A stretch of 24,230 nt of DNA, taken from positions 1-24,230 of the forward strand of contig JAYTXR010000129.1 in the NCBI GenBank assembly GCA_043742865.1, written 5' to 3'. Below the pieces are notes generated by a model. It searched no databases and was not told where the DNA came from. It saw only the letters and a program-made list of their open reading frames with translations. The DNA is from PALSA-911 sp043742865 (GTDB lineage Bacteria > Pseudomonadota > Alphaproteobacteria > Acetobacterales > Acetobacteraceae). The translations under genes were made by a program, and so were the position numbers. Shown one piece after another: positions 13,480-21,533 of this stretch (within the stretch, counting starts at the first letter, position 1; each line of letters starts with the position of its first letter).

Positions 13480-15990
13480 ATGGCCGTTGTTCTCCGATCC
13501 AACACCGCCGCCACCCGCCGCCTCGCCTCCCCGGCGGTGCGGTCGCTGATGCGCCAGCGGGTCGGCGAGTTCGCCGGCATCGTGCTGGGGTTGCTGGGTC
13601 TGGCCTTGCTGGTGGCGCTGGTCAGCCATAATCCGGCCGATCCGTCGCTGAACACCGCGACCACGCGCGCCACCAGCAACATCGCCGGCCCACCCGGTGC
13701 GGTGCTGTCGGACCTGCTGCTGCAAGGCTTCGGCCTGGCCGGTGCGCTGCCGGGAATTGCCATGCTGGCCTGGTGCTGGCGGATGGCGTCGCATCGCGGT
13801 ATCGGCTCGCCGGCGGTGCGGATTGTCGCATTGTTGTCGGCGCTGCCCGTGCTGGGCGCGGTGCTCGCTTCCCTGCCGTCGCCCGGCGATCCGGCGATCC
13901 CCTGGCCGACTGTCGCCGGCCCCGGCGGCGCGATCGGCCAGCTGCTGGCCACCTTCACGCTGGACGCGTTCCGCCCCGTGCTCGGGCCGCTGATCGGACA
14001 ATGGACGCCGATGATCATCTGGCCGCTTGGACTGATGCTGGCGGTCGGCCTTGTTTTCCTGACCCTCGGCCTCAGCTTCGGCGAATGGCGCGTCATCGGC
14101 TCGGTCGCCGGACGCACCGCCGGGTCGGCGGCCCGGCGCTCGGTCTCCGGCGGACAAAGCGCCGCCGGGGTTCTCGGCCGCCTTGCAACGATCCTGTCGC
14201 CGCTCGCGCGGGTGTTTCGCGCCCCACTTGCGGGGCCCGCTTCCGGACGGTCCGAACCGGTGCTTCGTCCGGCATTTGAATCGGTGCCGCGCCCGCCGTC
14301 GGAATCGGTGCTGCGCACCGGACCCGCCGGCATGACGGCCCGCCTGCCCGTGCCGGAAGCCGCCGACGAACCGCCGCCGGAGCCCCGCACGCGCTTCGCC
14401 GCCATTCTGAACAAGCAGCCGGCCAAACCCGCCAAGACCCGCCCCGAGCAAATCCCGCTGCCGCTCACCGAAGGTGGCTGGCGCTTTCCGCCGCTTGCCC
14501 TGCTGACGCCCGCCCCGGCCCGCGGCGCCGTCGGCCCGACCGCGGAGGCGCTTGAAGCGGTCGCGCGGCGGCTGGAAACCGTGCTCGGCGATTACGGCGT
14601 GCAGGGCCGGATCGTCGCCTACCGCGCCGGCCCCGTGGTCACGCTGTACGAACTGGAACCCGCACCGGGCATCCGCAGCGCCCGCGTGATCGGTCTGGCC
14701 GACGACATCGCTCGCACGCTGGCCGTGGCGGCGGTGCGCATCGCCACCGTATCGGGCCGCAACGTGATCGGCATCGAGGTGCCGCATGAAAAGCGCGAGA
14801 CCGTCTATCTGAGCGAGGTGCTGGCCGCCGAAGCGGCGCAAAAACACGCCGGCCGGCTGTCGCTCGCCCTCGGCAAGGATATCGGCGGCGAGGCGGTGCT
14901 CGCCGACCTCGCGCGGATGCCGCATCTGATGATCGCCGGCACCACCGGCTCGGGCAAATCCGTCGGCGTCAACGCGATGATCCTGAGCCTGCTGTACCGG
15001 CTGTCGCCGGATCAGTGCCGGCTGATCCTGATCGACCCGAAAATGCTCGAGCTATCGGTCTACGAGGGCATCCCGCATCTGATGGCGCCGGTCGTCACCG
15101 AACCGGCCAAGGCGGTGACCGCGCTGAAATGGACGGTGCGCGAAATGGAACGCCGCTACCGCTCCATGAGCCTGCTCGGCGTGCGCAACATCGGCGGCTA
15201 CAACGATCGCGTCGCCGAAGCCCGCGCCAAGGGCGAGGTCGTCACGCGCCGGGTGCAAACCGGCTTCGACCCCGACACCGGCCGCCCGACCTTCGAGGAA
15301 CAGCCGCTAGCGCTGGAGCCGCTGCCGTTCATCGTCGTCGTCGTGGACGAAATGGCCGACCTGATGATGGTCGCCGGCAAGGAGATCGAGTCCGCGGTTC
15401 AGCGCCTGGCGCAGATGGCCCGCGCCGCCGGCATCCACGTCATCATGGCCACCCAGCGCCCGTCGGTGGACGTGATCACCGGCACCATCAAAGCCAACTT
15501 CCCCACCCGGATCAGCTTCCAGGTGATCAGCAAGTTCGACAGCCGAACCATCCTCGGCGAACAAGGCGCCGAGCAGCTGCTGGGCATGGGCGACATGCTG
15601 TACATGATGGGCGGCGGCCGCATCACCCGCGTGCACGGCCCGTTCGTCTCCGACCGCGAAGTGGAAGACGTGGTCGCCTTCCTGCGCGAACAGGGCGAAC
15701 CGGCCTATCTCGAGGAAGTCACCGAACCCACAGACGACGATGCCAGCAACCTGGCCCTGTCCGGCATCTCCGCCGCCTCGGAAGGTGAAAAGGGCCTGTT
15801 CGACCAGGCCGTGGCAATCGTCGCCCGCGAAGGCAAAGCCTCCACCAGCTTCATCCAGCGCCATTTGAACATCGGCTACAACCGGGCCGCCAAACTCATC
15901 GAACAGATGGAAAAAGAAGGCATCGTCTCCGCCGCCAACCACGTCGGCAAACGCGAAATCCTCGTCCGCCGCACCCACGACGACGACTGA
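13480..15990 (+). CDS. ftsK: DNA translocase FtsK
   Basis: The 836-residue divisome motor pumps DNA and activates XerCD recombination at dif. The N-terminus carries about four membrane helices (for example GEFAGIVLGLLGLALLVALV and MIIWPLGLMLAVGLVFLTLG). A Pro/Arg-rich linker follows, much shorter than in E. coli, with repeated RPAFESVPRPPSESVLRT-like units. The motor has Walker A GTTGSGKSVGVNAM near residue 487 and Walker B PFIVVVVDEMADLMM near 618-632. The C-terminal gamma winged helix is QRHLNIGYNRAAKLIEQMEK. I choose the ATG at 13480, with ggaa just upstream; a GTG at 13462 would add six residues. It follows recR by 105 bases that contain no clear promoter beyond an AT-rich GGGATATATCT at about 13411-13421. 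Confidence 0.95.
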   Translation: MAVVLRSNTAATRRLASPAVRSLMRQRVGEFAGIVLGLLGLALLVALVSHNPADPSLNTATTRATSNIAGPPGAVLSDLLLQGFGLAGALPGIAMLAWCWRMASHRGIGSPAVRIVALLSALPVLGAVLASLPSPGDPAIPWPTVAGPGGAIGQLLATFTLDAFRPVLGPLIGQWTPMIIWPLGLMLAVGLVFLTLGLSFGEWRVIGSVAGRTAGSAARRSVSGGQSAAGVLGRLATILSPLARVFRAPLAGPASGRSEPVLRPAFESVPRPPSESVLRTGPAGMTARLPVPEAADEPPPEPRTRFAAILNKQPAKPAKTRPEQIPLPLTEGGWRFPPLALLTPAPARGAVGPTAEALEAVARRLETVLGDYGVQGRIVAYRAGPVVTLYELEPAPGIRSARVIGLADDIARTLAVAAVRIATVSGRNVIGIEVPHEKRETVYLSEVLAAEAAQKHAGRLSLALGKDIGGEAVLADLARMPHLMIAGTTGSGKSVGVNAMILSLLYRLSPDQCRLILIDPKMLELSVYEGIPHLMAPVVTEPAKAVTALKWTVREMERRYRSMSLLGVRNIGGYNDRVAEARAKGEVVTRRVQTGFDPDTGRPTFEEQPLALEPLPFIVVVVDEMADLMMVAGKEIESAVQRLAQMARAAGIHVIMATQRPSVDVITGTIKANFPTRISFQVISKFDSRTILGEQGAEQLLGMGDMLYMMGGGRITRVHGPFVSDREVEDVVAFLREQGEPAYLEEVTEPTDDDASNLALSGISAASEGEKGLFDQAVAIVAREGKASTSFIQRHLNIGYNRAAKLIEQMEKEGIVSAANHVGKREILVRRTHDDD

Positions 15991-16005
15991 TGCGGGTGGG
16001 GGCTG

Positions 16006-16080
16006 GTAAAGCAAGCAAGGCCAGGGGGCTCTGCCCCCTGGACCCCCGCCAAAGGGCTCGCCCTTTGGAAACCCCAATTT
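16006..16080 (+). repeat. GC-rich intergenic palindromic repeat, copy 2 (forward)
   Basis: This is the closest relative of the copy at 12683: a gtaaagcaagcaagg lead, a perfect hairpin CCAGGGGGC-TCT-GCCCCCTGG, then GACCCCCG, then the perfect hairpin CCAAAGGGC-TC-GCCCTTTGG, then AAACCCCAATTT. It starts 16 bases after the ftsK stop and faces copy 3 across a 22-bp perfect inverted repeat. Confidence 0.88.
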
Positions 16081-16089
16081 GTTTTCTTG

Positions 16090-16141
16090 AAAAAGGGCGG
16101 GCAATCGTGGAGGTTGCAACAGCACCTAGCCCGCCCTTTTT
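16090..16141. terminator. bidirectional terminator-like hairpin downstream of ftsK
   Basis: AAAAA (16090-16094), GGGCGGGC (16095-16102), a 26-base loop, GCCCGCCC (16129-16136) and TTTTT (16137-16141) form a GC stem with an A-run before and a T-run after, the form of a two-way intrinsic terminator. The loop is long, but AGGT and ACCT inside it can pair and shorten it. Pairing extends outward so the perfect arms are 22 bases (16081-16102 with 16129-16150). Confidence 0.6.
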
Positions 16142-16150
16142 CAAGAAAAC

Positions 16151-16216
16151 CAAAGCGAGTCCCGAGGCGAGCCTCTGGCGGGGTCCAGGGGCAGCGCCCC
16201 TGGCCTTACTTGCTTC
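16151..16216 (-). repeat. GC-rich intergenic palindromic repeat, copy 3 (inverted, degenerate)
   Basis: Read on the minus strand it begins tgaagcaagtaaggcc and contains CCAGGGGC-GCT-GCCCCTGG followed by GACCCCGCC, matching copy 2. The second hairpin is decayed: ccagaggctcgcctcggg in place of the perfect CCAAAGGGC stem. Together with copy 2 it makes a 211-bp inverted structure ending 18 bases before ampG. Confidence 0.8.
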
Positions 16217-16234
16217 ATCATCCCTCCACCCCGC

Positions 16235-17482
16235 ATGAGCGTCGATCGGCGGCTATGGGTGATGGGGGCTTATGGGTTTGTGGCTGGGCTGGCATTGCCG
16301 TTGTCGGGGTTCACGTTTCGGCTTTGGTTGTCGGAGGGTGGGGTTTCGTTGGCGGCGATCGGGCTGACGGCGAATATTGGTTTGGCGTATTCGCTGAAGT
16401 TCTTATGGGCGCCGGTTTTGGATCAGGTTTTGGCGCCGTTCGGGTTGGCCAGGTTTGGGCGGCGGCGGGGGTGGCTGCTGGTGATCCAGCCCTGTTTGGT
16501 GTTGGCTGCGGTATTGCTGGCGTTGTCCGATCCTGCCGCCGCGCCTTTGGCTGCCATAGGCGCGGCGGTTTTGGTGGCGTTTCTGTCGGCCAGCCAGGAC
16601 ATCGTCATCGATGCGTGGCGTATCGAGACCTTTCCGGAACGGCTGCAGGGTGCCGCGCTGGCGGTTTATGTGTGGGGGTATCGGATCGCGCTGCTGATCA
16701 CGACATCGGTGGTGATCGCCGCTGCCGGCTGGATCGGTTGGCCTGCGGCGCTGTTGGGCGCAGGGGGTTTGATCGCGCTGGGCGTGGTGGCGACCTTGCT
16801 GGCGCCGGAGCCGGCTTTGCCGGTGGCGCGGCCATTAACAGCGGACTCGCTGGGGCGGCTGCGGGCGGCGGTGGTGGAGCCGTTTGTGGAGTTCCTGTCG
16901 CGGCCGGGGGCGCGGACCATTCTGGCGTTCGTGGCGCTGTTCAAGCTTGGCGAGGCGATGGCCGGCATCATGACGGCTCCGTTCTATCGCTCGCTCGGGT
17001 TTGGGCGCGAGGCGATTGCCGGGATCGGGCCGTTCTCGCTGGGCGGGACGTTGGCGGGGCTGACCCTGGGGGGTTGGCTGGTGGCACGGGTCGGTGTTGG
17101 GCGGGCTTTGCTGTGGACCGGCTGGGTGCAGACCGGGGCGATGGGGATGTATGTGCTACTGGCCTATTCCGCCGGCCAGCACGACATCCTTTACGCGACG
17201 GTGCTGACCGAGGCGTTTGCGCAGGGCATGGCCGACGCGGCGTTTCTGACCTATCTGTCGGGCCTGTGTTCGATTGCTTTCACGGCGACGCATTATGCGT
17301 TGCTGTCGTCGCTGGCGGCGATCGCGGTGCATACCATCGGCGGGTTCTCGGGCTTTCTGGCCAATGCGGTCGGCTGGGTCTGGTTCTATTCGCTATGCAT
17401 GTTCGCCGCCTTGCCGGCGATGGCGATCATGCTGCGGCTGCTGCGCCGGTTTCCGCCGGCCCAGGTCGTGCGCCGATTGTAG
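16235..17482 (+). CDS. ampG: AmpG-like muropeptide permease (MFS)
   Basis: The 415-residue inner-membrane protein has about 12 hydrophobic segments. The family motif FLSASQDIVIDAWRIETFPE (about residues 116-135), followed by LAVYVWGYRIALLI, is characteristic of AmpG, which imports anhydro-muropeptides for cell-wall recycling and feeds beta-lactamase induction. NIGLAYSLKFLWAPVLDQ near the N-terminus also fits AmpG. The ATG at 16235 lies just after the palindromic repeat and has no ribosome site. The first part uses many GGG, TTG and GTT codons, unlike ftsK, which favours GGC and CTG. No beta-lactamase or AmpR gene is next to it. It is convergent with the methyltransferase remnant eight bases downstream. 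Confidence 0.85.
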   Translation: MSVDRRLWVMGAYGFVAGLALPLSGFTFRLWLSEGGVSLAAIGLTANIGLAYSLKFLWAPVLDQVLAPFGLARFGRRRGWLLVIQPCLVLAAVLLALSDPAAAPLAAIGAAVLVAFLSASQDIVIDAWRIETFPERLQGAALAVYVWGYRIALLITTSVVIAAAGWIGWPAALLGAGGLIALGVVATLLAPEPALPVARPLTADSLGRLRAAVVEPFVEFLSRPGARTILAFVALFKLGEAMAGIMTAPFYRSLGFGREAIAGIGPFSLGGTLAGLTLGGWLVARVGVGRALLWTGWVQTGAMGMYVLLAYSAGQHDILYATVLTEAFAQGMADAAFLTYLSGLCSIAFTATHYALLSSLAAIAVHTIGGFSGFLANAVGWVWFYSLCMFAALPAMAIMLRLLRRFPPAQVVRRL

Positions 17483-17490
17483 TCTCTGGC

Positions 17491-17769
17491 TCAGGGTTTG
17501 ACGAATTTCAGCACGAATTCGTCCTTCGGCTGCGGCGGGTTCGGGGTGTTTTGATCCCGGGGATCATTGGGGTTGCGCAGGAAGTTTCCTTCCGATTGCA
17601 ACCGGAACCCCGCCGCTTCGACCTCGCTCCGCAGAAACGTCTCCTCGATCCGATGCAGGGTGCCGGATTCGGAGATGTCGGTGCCGCGTCGGCCCGCATG
17701 ATCTGCAATGACATACAGACCGCCGGGTTTCAGCGCGCGGAACACCGCCCGGTTCATCGCCTCCCGATC
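17491..17769 (-). pseudogene. 3' remnant of a class I SAM methyltransferase gene (COG4798-like)
   Basis: The last roughly 92 codons read REAMNRAVFRALKPGGLYVI, then a DHAG segment, GTLHRIEETFLRSEVEAAGF and FLRNPNDPRD, and end in DEFVLKFVKP. This is the C-terminal third of predicted methyltransferases of about 250-280 residues. The SAM-binding N-terminal part is missing: upstream of about 17769 the frame stays open but has no methyltransferase likeness and soon runs into the histidine kinase gene in another frame. The Met at 17757 could in principle start an 88-residue peptide (gggagg lies too close before it), but it would lack the active site. I therefore call it a truncated gene. Confidence 0.7.
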
Positions 17770-17827
17770 CGCAGCGAGATGGCCGAGGATGGTCCTTTGC
17801 TTTGCCTGTTCGGATGGGCCGATCGGT

Positions 17828-19324
17828 TTACCGCTTTGTGCCGCGCGCCGGTTCCCGCATGGCGGGCGCCGGCATGGCCAGAACTTGCGGCAGCCATATG
17901 CTGACAACGGTACCGATGCCGGTCTCGCTGTCGATCCGCATCTGGCCACGGTGACGGTTGACGATGTGCTTGACGATCGCGAGGCCGAGCCCGGTGCCCC
18001 CGGCATTGCGCGACCGTCCCTTGTCGACGCGGTAGAAGCGTTCGGTCAGCCGGGGCAGATGCTCGCGGTCGATGCCCGGACCTTGATCGGAGACCGACAG
18101 CAGCACGCCGGGTCGGGACGGAAACCGCGTGCCGGGCGGCGCCGGGACTGCCTCGATCGTGACCGTGCCGTGCTCGCGGCCGTATTTGATCGCGTTGTCC
18201 AGCAGGTTCTGCGCCACCTGGGAAAGCTGATCGGCATCGCCGAGCACCGCCGGCAGGCCGGGCTGGCATTTCAGCTCGATCGTCACCAGACGTTCCTTCA
18301 GACGCGGCTCGAAGCCGGCGGCGATAGCGGTCAGCAGCGCGGCGAGGTCCACCGCTGCCGAGGGCGCCTGGTGTTCCACCAGCTCGACCCGCGACAGGCT
18401 GAGCAGGTCGTCGATCAGCCGGTTCATCCTGGCTCCCTGCTCGGCCATGATTCCCAGAAAGCGTCGCTGCGCCGGGGGATCGTCCGCGGCAGGGCCCAGC
18501 AGCGTCTCGACAAAGCCGATCATGCTGGCCAGCGGGGTGCGCAGCTCATGGCTGGCATTGGCCACGAAATCGGCGCGCATGCGCTCCAGCGCGCGTTCCC
18601 GCGTGCGGTCCGACAGCAGCACCACCGCCCGCCCGCCATCGGCCAGAGGCGGGTCCATTGGAATGACCACGGCATGCACATCGCGCGCTACCGGCACCGG
18701 CAGGGTTATGTCGGCGGTATGCGCACCGCCGAACCCGGCCCCCGTCTTGTCGATCCCGGTCTCGGGGATCCCGCTCTCCGGACGCAGCGCGCGGTCGATC
18801 GCAGCCCGCAGGCCGGGGTTGCGCAACACGGCGTGGATGTCGGTGCCGAACGCGCGTCGGGCGGCCGCGTTCGACCGGCGGATGGACCGATCCGCCCCGA
18901 GCACGATCAGCGGATCGGGCAAAAATTCGACAATTGCCTCATTGGCGCGCCGCAGCCGCTCCACCGCCGCCGAGCGCTCGGCCATCTGACGGGCGAGTCG
19001 TTCGATATCCCGCACCAGCCGCTCCATCGGCGGCAGCACCGGGACCATCGCCTGGAGGACCATCGCCGGGGGGGTCGTGATCGGCGGGGTCGGGATCGGG
19101 CGCGGCGGCATTTCCTGGGCGGCGGCGCGGCGCACCGTTTCCGCCAGCAGGTCCAGATCGCGGCTCCAAAGCAGGGCGATGCAGAAGGCAGCGGTCCCGG
19201 TAAGGGCGATGGCCGTCAGCGCCGGGCCGAATGCCGCCTGTCCGGTGCCGACCAGAACAGCCAATGCCAGGCCCGGCGCTCCGGCCAGCGCCAGGGTGGT
19301 CAGAAACACGCCGCGCGGCTGCAC
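17828..19324 (-). CDS. phoR: PhoR-like sensor histidine kinase
   Basis: The membrane kinase has 498 residues. Two hydrophobic segments at about residues 5-25 and 29-48 are followed by a Pro-rich stretch, a PAS-like region (AIVEFLPDPLIVLGADRSIR), a HisKA box NASHELRTPLASMIGFVETL with the phospho-acceptor near His259, and a HATPase domain with NLLDNAIKYG, DQGPGI, RFYRVDKGRSRNAGGTGLGL and AIVKHIVNRHRG. The order and the LIDDLLSLSRVE segment resemble alphaproteobacterial PhoR, sensor of phosphate supply through the Pst system. I use the GTG at 19324, 14 bases after the upstream lipoprotein stop; the open frame extends to 19693 but overlaps that gene. No phoB or pst genes are in the window, so the signal is inferred only from similarity. 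Confidence 0.88.
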   Translation of the reverse strand: MQPRGVFLTTLALAGAPGLALAVLVGTGQAAFGPALTAIALTGTAAFCIALLWSRDLDLLAETVRRAAAQEMPPRPIPTPPITTPPAMVLQAMVPVLPPMERLVRDIERLARQMAERSAAVERLRRANEAIVEFLPDPLIVLGADRSIRRSNAAARRAFGTDIHAVLRNPGLRAAIDRALRPESGIPETGIDKTGAGFGGAHTADITLPVPVARDVHAVVIPMDPPLADGGRAVVLLSDRTRERALERMRADFVANASHELRTPLASMIGFVETLLGPAADDPPAQRRFLGIMAEQGARMNRLIDDLLSLSRVELVEHQAPSAAVDLAALLTAIAAGFEPRLKERLVTIELKCQPGLPAVLGDADQLSQVAQNLLDNAIKYGREHGTVTIEAVPAPPGTRFPSRPGVLLSVSDQGPGIDREHLPRLTERFYRVDKGRSRNAGGTGLGLAIVKHIVNRHRGQMRIDSETGIGTVVSIWLPQVLAMPAPAMREPARGTKR

Positions 19325-19338
19325 CGAAAATCCGTCGC

Positions 19339-20628
19339 TTAAAAACCGGGTGCGGCGAACGATGTCGGCGCCGGTTCGGCCATCTGCGCGCCGCCGCGCT
19401 GGACGCGGAACACCGCCAGGCCACGGCGGACTTCCCCGTCCGACAGCAGCGCCAGCGGTCCATCGACGCCGGCATAGCCTTCCGGCTTGGTCAGCGCCCC
19501 GATGGCATAGCCGGGTCCGCCGGCCAGCACGCGGGCGATCGCCGCCGCGTCCACGGCAAGATCGGCCACCGGCGAGGGGGCGGCGTCGTATTTGACGGTG
19601 TAGGCCTGCACGAAATCGGCTCGCGCGGCCGGTTCGGGCTGCGCGAACAGCGCGCCGGGCAATTGTCCGGACTGGCTGGCCGGATTGGCCCACAGCGCGG
19701 GCCCGAAAATTTGCACCGACCCGCGGTCCAGATCGTAGTACGCCAGCAGGGAGGCGATTTCGGCCAGCGCATCCCCGGTATCGGCCAGCAGCAAAGCGTC
19801 GAAATTCGGCGGCGGCACCGCGCGCTTGGCGATCTCGGCGGCTTCATGGCGACCCTCGGCCGATAGCTTGGCGCGCGCCGATCGGATCTCGGCATCCAGC
19901 ACACCGCGGCGGCCGGCATAGCCGGAGACATCGCGCACCCCGGCACTCACCGCCGCCATGCCCGATCCGCTATAGGTCACCAGATTTGGCGCCGGCAGGC
20001 CGCGCTGCTCGGCCGTCATGGTCAGCGCCTGACCCATGGCACGGCCGAAATCGCTGTCCGGCAATAACGCGGAAAAACGGGTTTTGCCGCTGGCCTGGGC
20101 CACATCGACCAGGCGGCGCACCTGCTGGACCGGCGTGATGCCCAGCGTCCAGACCCCGGGTTGGGCCTGGGCGGGGTCGTTGGTGAACGCCAGCACGGCA
20201 ATCCCGGCCTCGCGTGCGACCGGCGCCACGGCAGCCGTCTCGGCCGAGGTTAGCGGCCCCAGGATCAGTCCGGCGCCGGCGCCGATCGCTTCGCGCGCGG
20301 CGCGGGCGGCGCCTTCGGGCGTGCCGCCGGTGTCCTTTTCGATCAGCCGCGGCGCGCCGGGCGCGTCCAGCGCCAGCTTCGCCGCCCGCAGCATGCCCTG
20401 GCCGACTTCCTCGCGTGCGCCGCTCAGTGGCAGCAGGATCGCCACGTCCCGGCCGGGCTGCGAGGCGGCGGGTAACGGCTGCGCCACGCCTGGATAGGCG
20501 ACACCGCTTGGCTGGCCCCCGGGGCGCAGCGCCGCCGGGGTGAAGCTGCTGGCCCGTCCGCAGCCGGCGAGTGCTAGGATGGCGAACAGGAGCGCGCCAG
20601 CCCGTGATGAAAAATTCAAACGACACAT
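19339..20628 (-). CDS. penicillin-binding protein activator, LpoA-like lipoprotein
   Basis: The 429-residue outer-membrane lipoprotein has a signal peptide with a hydrophobic core (LLFAILALAGC) ending in a lipobox whose Cys is residue 23. After a short linker, VAILLPLSGAREEVGQGMLR starts a type I periplasmic-binding fold (Peripla_BP_6-like), as in YraM/LpoA, which stimulates the peptidoglycan synthase PBP1a. Divergence from rsmI matches the yraM-yraL arrangement in E. coli and supports the assignment. The ATG at 20628 lies inside the start of rsmI (22-base overlap). The long N-terminal TPR-like domain of E. coli LpoA is absent, as is usual for alphaproteobacteria. The kinase gene follows 14 bases after the stop, so the two may form an operon. 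Confidence 0.87.
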   Translation of the reverse strand: MCRLNFSSRAGALLFAILALAGCGRASSFTPAALRPGGQPSGVAYPGVAQPLPAASQPGRDVAILLPLSGAREEVGQGMLRAAKLALDAPGAPRLIEKDTGGTPEGAARAAREAIGAGAGLILGPLTSAETAAVAPVAREAGIAVLAFTNDPAQAQPGVWTLGITPVQQVRRLVDVAQASGKTRFSALLPDSDFGRAMGQALTMTAEQRGLPAPNLVTYSGSGMAAVSAGVRDVSGYAGRRGVLDAEIRSARAKLSAEGRHEAAEIAKRAVPPPNFDALLLADTGDALAEIASLLAYYDLDRGSVQIFGPALWANPASQSGQLPGALFAQPEPAARADFVQAYTVKYDAAPSPVADLAVDAAAIARVLAGGPGYAIGALTKPEGYAGVDGPLALLSDGEVRRGLAVFRVQRGGAQMAEPAPTSFAAPGF

Positions 20629-21533
20629 GCGACGAACCTCCCGATCAGGTCGATAGCGTGGCCGATACGCAGAGTGTCGGCGGCTCGGCCAAATCCCCTG
20701 GACTTGTGCTGGTTTCCACGCCGATCGGCAACCTTGGCGACATGACGCCGCGCGCGCGCCTGGCGCTGGAGGCGGCCGATCTGATCCTGTGCGAGGATAC
20801 CCGCCATTCCGGCCGGCTGCTGAGCGCCTTCGGCATCGCCGGAAAGCTGCAGCCGCTGCACGAGCATAACGAGGATCGGGCCATTCCCTCGCTGCTGGCG
20901 ATGCTGGCGCAGGGCAAGCTTTTGGCGCTGGTGTCGGATGCCGGGATGCCGCTGGTTTCCGACCCCGGCTACCGGCTGGTGCGCGCGGCGATCGCCGCGG
21001 GGTTGCCGGTCGGGGTGGCGCCAGGTGCCACGGCTTCGGTCACCGCGCTGGTGCTGTCGGGCCTGCCGCCGCAGCCCTTTCTGTTCCTGGGCTTTCCGCC
21101 GCCGCGTCAGGCGGCCCGCCGCGCGGCCTTCGGCGGCCTGCGCGCCGCCGAGCGGGCCGGGCTGTCGGCGACGCTGATCTGGCACGAGGCGCCGCACCGG
21201 TTGGCGGAGGCGCTGGCGGATATGCGGTCCGCGTTCGGACCGCGCCAGGCCGCGGTGGCGCGCGAGCTGACCAAGAAGTTCGAGGAAGTGCGGCGCGGCA
21301 CGCTGGCGGAACTCGCGGATCACTATGCCGCCAATGCCGCGCGCGGCGAGATCACCGTGCTGGTCGGCCCGCCGGAGCAGGACGACCCCGAAGACCTGGA
21401 CGGCCAGCTGACCATTGCGCTGGTCAGCCATAGCGTCAAAGACGCCGCGGCCCTGGTGGCCGCGGCGACCGGGCTGCCGCGCAAGCTGGTCTATGCCCGC
21501 GCGCTGGCGATCAGTTCCGCAGTTCTGGAATAA
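20607..21533 (+). CDS. rsmI: 16S rRNA (cytidine(1402)-2'-O)-methyltransferase RsmI
   Basis: The protein has 308 residues. The tetrapyrrole-methylase fold opens with GLVLVSTPIGNLGDMTPRAR (about residues 33-52), then CEDTRHSGRLL, ALVSDAGMPLVSDPGYRLVR with the SAM-binding loop, GATASVTALVLSGLPPQPFL, and RELTKKFEEVRRGT. It 2'-O-methylates C1402 of 16S rRNA in the decoding centre. The ATG at 20607 is preceded by caggagcg; a GTG at 20604 adds one residue. A 30-residue polar N-terminal tail precedes the domain. The 5' end overlaps the divergent lipoprotein gene by 22 bases and the 3' end overlaps the convergent dehydrogenase gene by 23 bases. The usual yraN neighbour is absent. Confidence 0.95.
   Translation: MKNSNDTCDEPPDQVDSVADTQSVGGSAKSPGLVLVSTPIGNLGDMTPRARLALEAADLILCEDTRHSGRLLSAFGIAGKLQPLHEHNEDRAIPSLLAMLAQGKLLALVSDAGMPLVSDPGYRLVRAAIAAGLPVGVAPGATASVTALVLSGLPPQPFLFLGFPPPRQAARRAAFGGLRAAERAGLSATLIWHEAPHRLAEALADMRSAFGPRQAAVARELTKKFEEVRRGTLAELADHYAANAARGEITVLVGPPEQDDPEDLDGQLTIALVSHSVKDAAALVAAATGLPRKLVYARALAISSAVLE

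Noticed and set aside
12304..14925. An 873-codon open frame on the minus strand
   Set aside because: It lies antisense to ybaB, recR and half of ftsK, all certain genes, and its translation is Arg/Gly/Ala-rich with no recognisable domain. Long shadow frames are common in GC-rich DNA.
19325..19693. The histidine kinase frame continues 123 codons upstream of the GTG at 19324
   Set aside because: That part overlaps the lipoprotein gene in another frame, is Arg-rich and has no membrane or sensor features. The two hydrophobic segments begin only after 19324.
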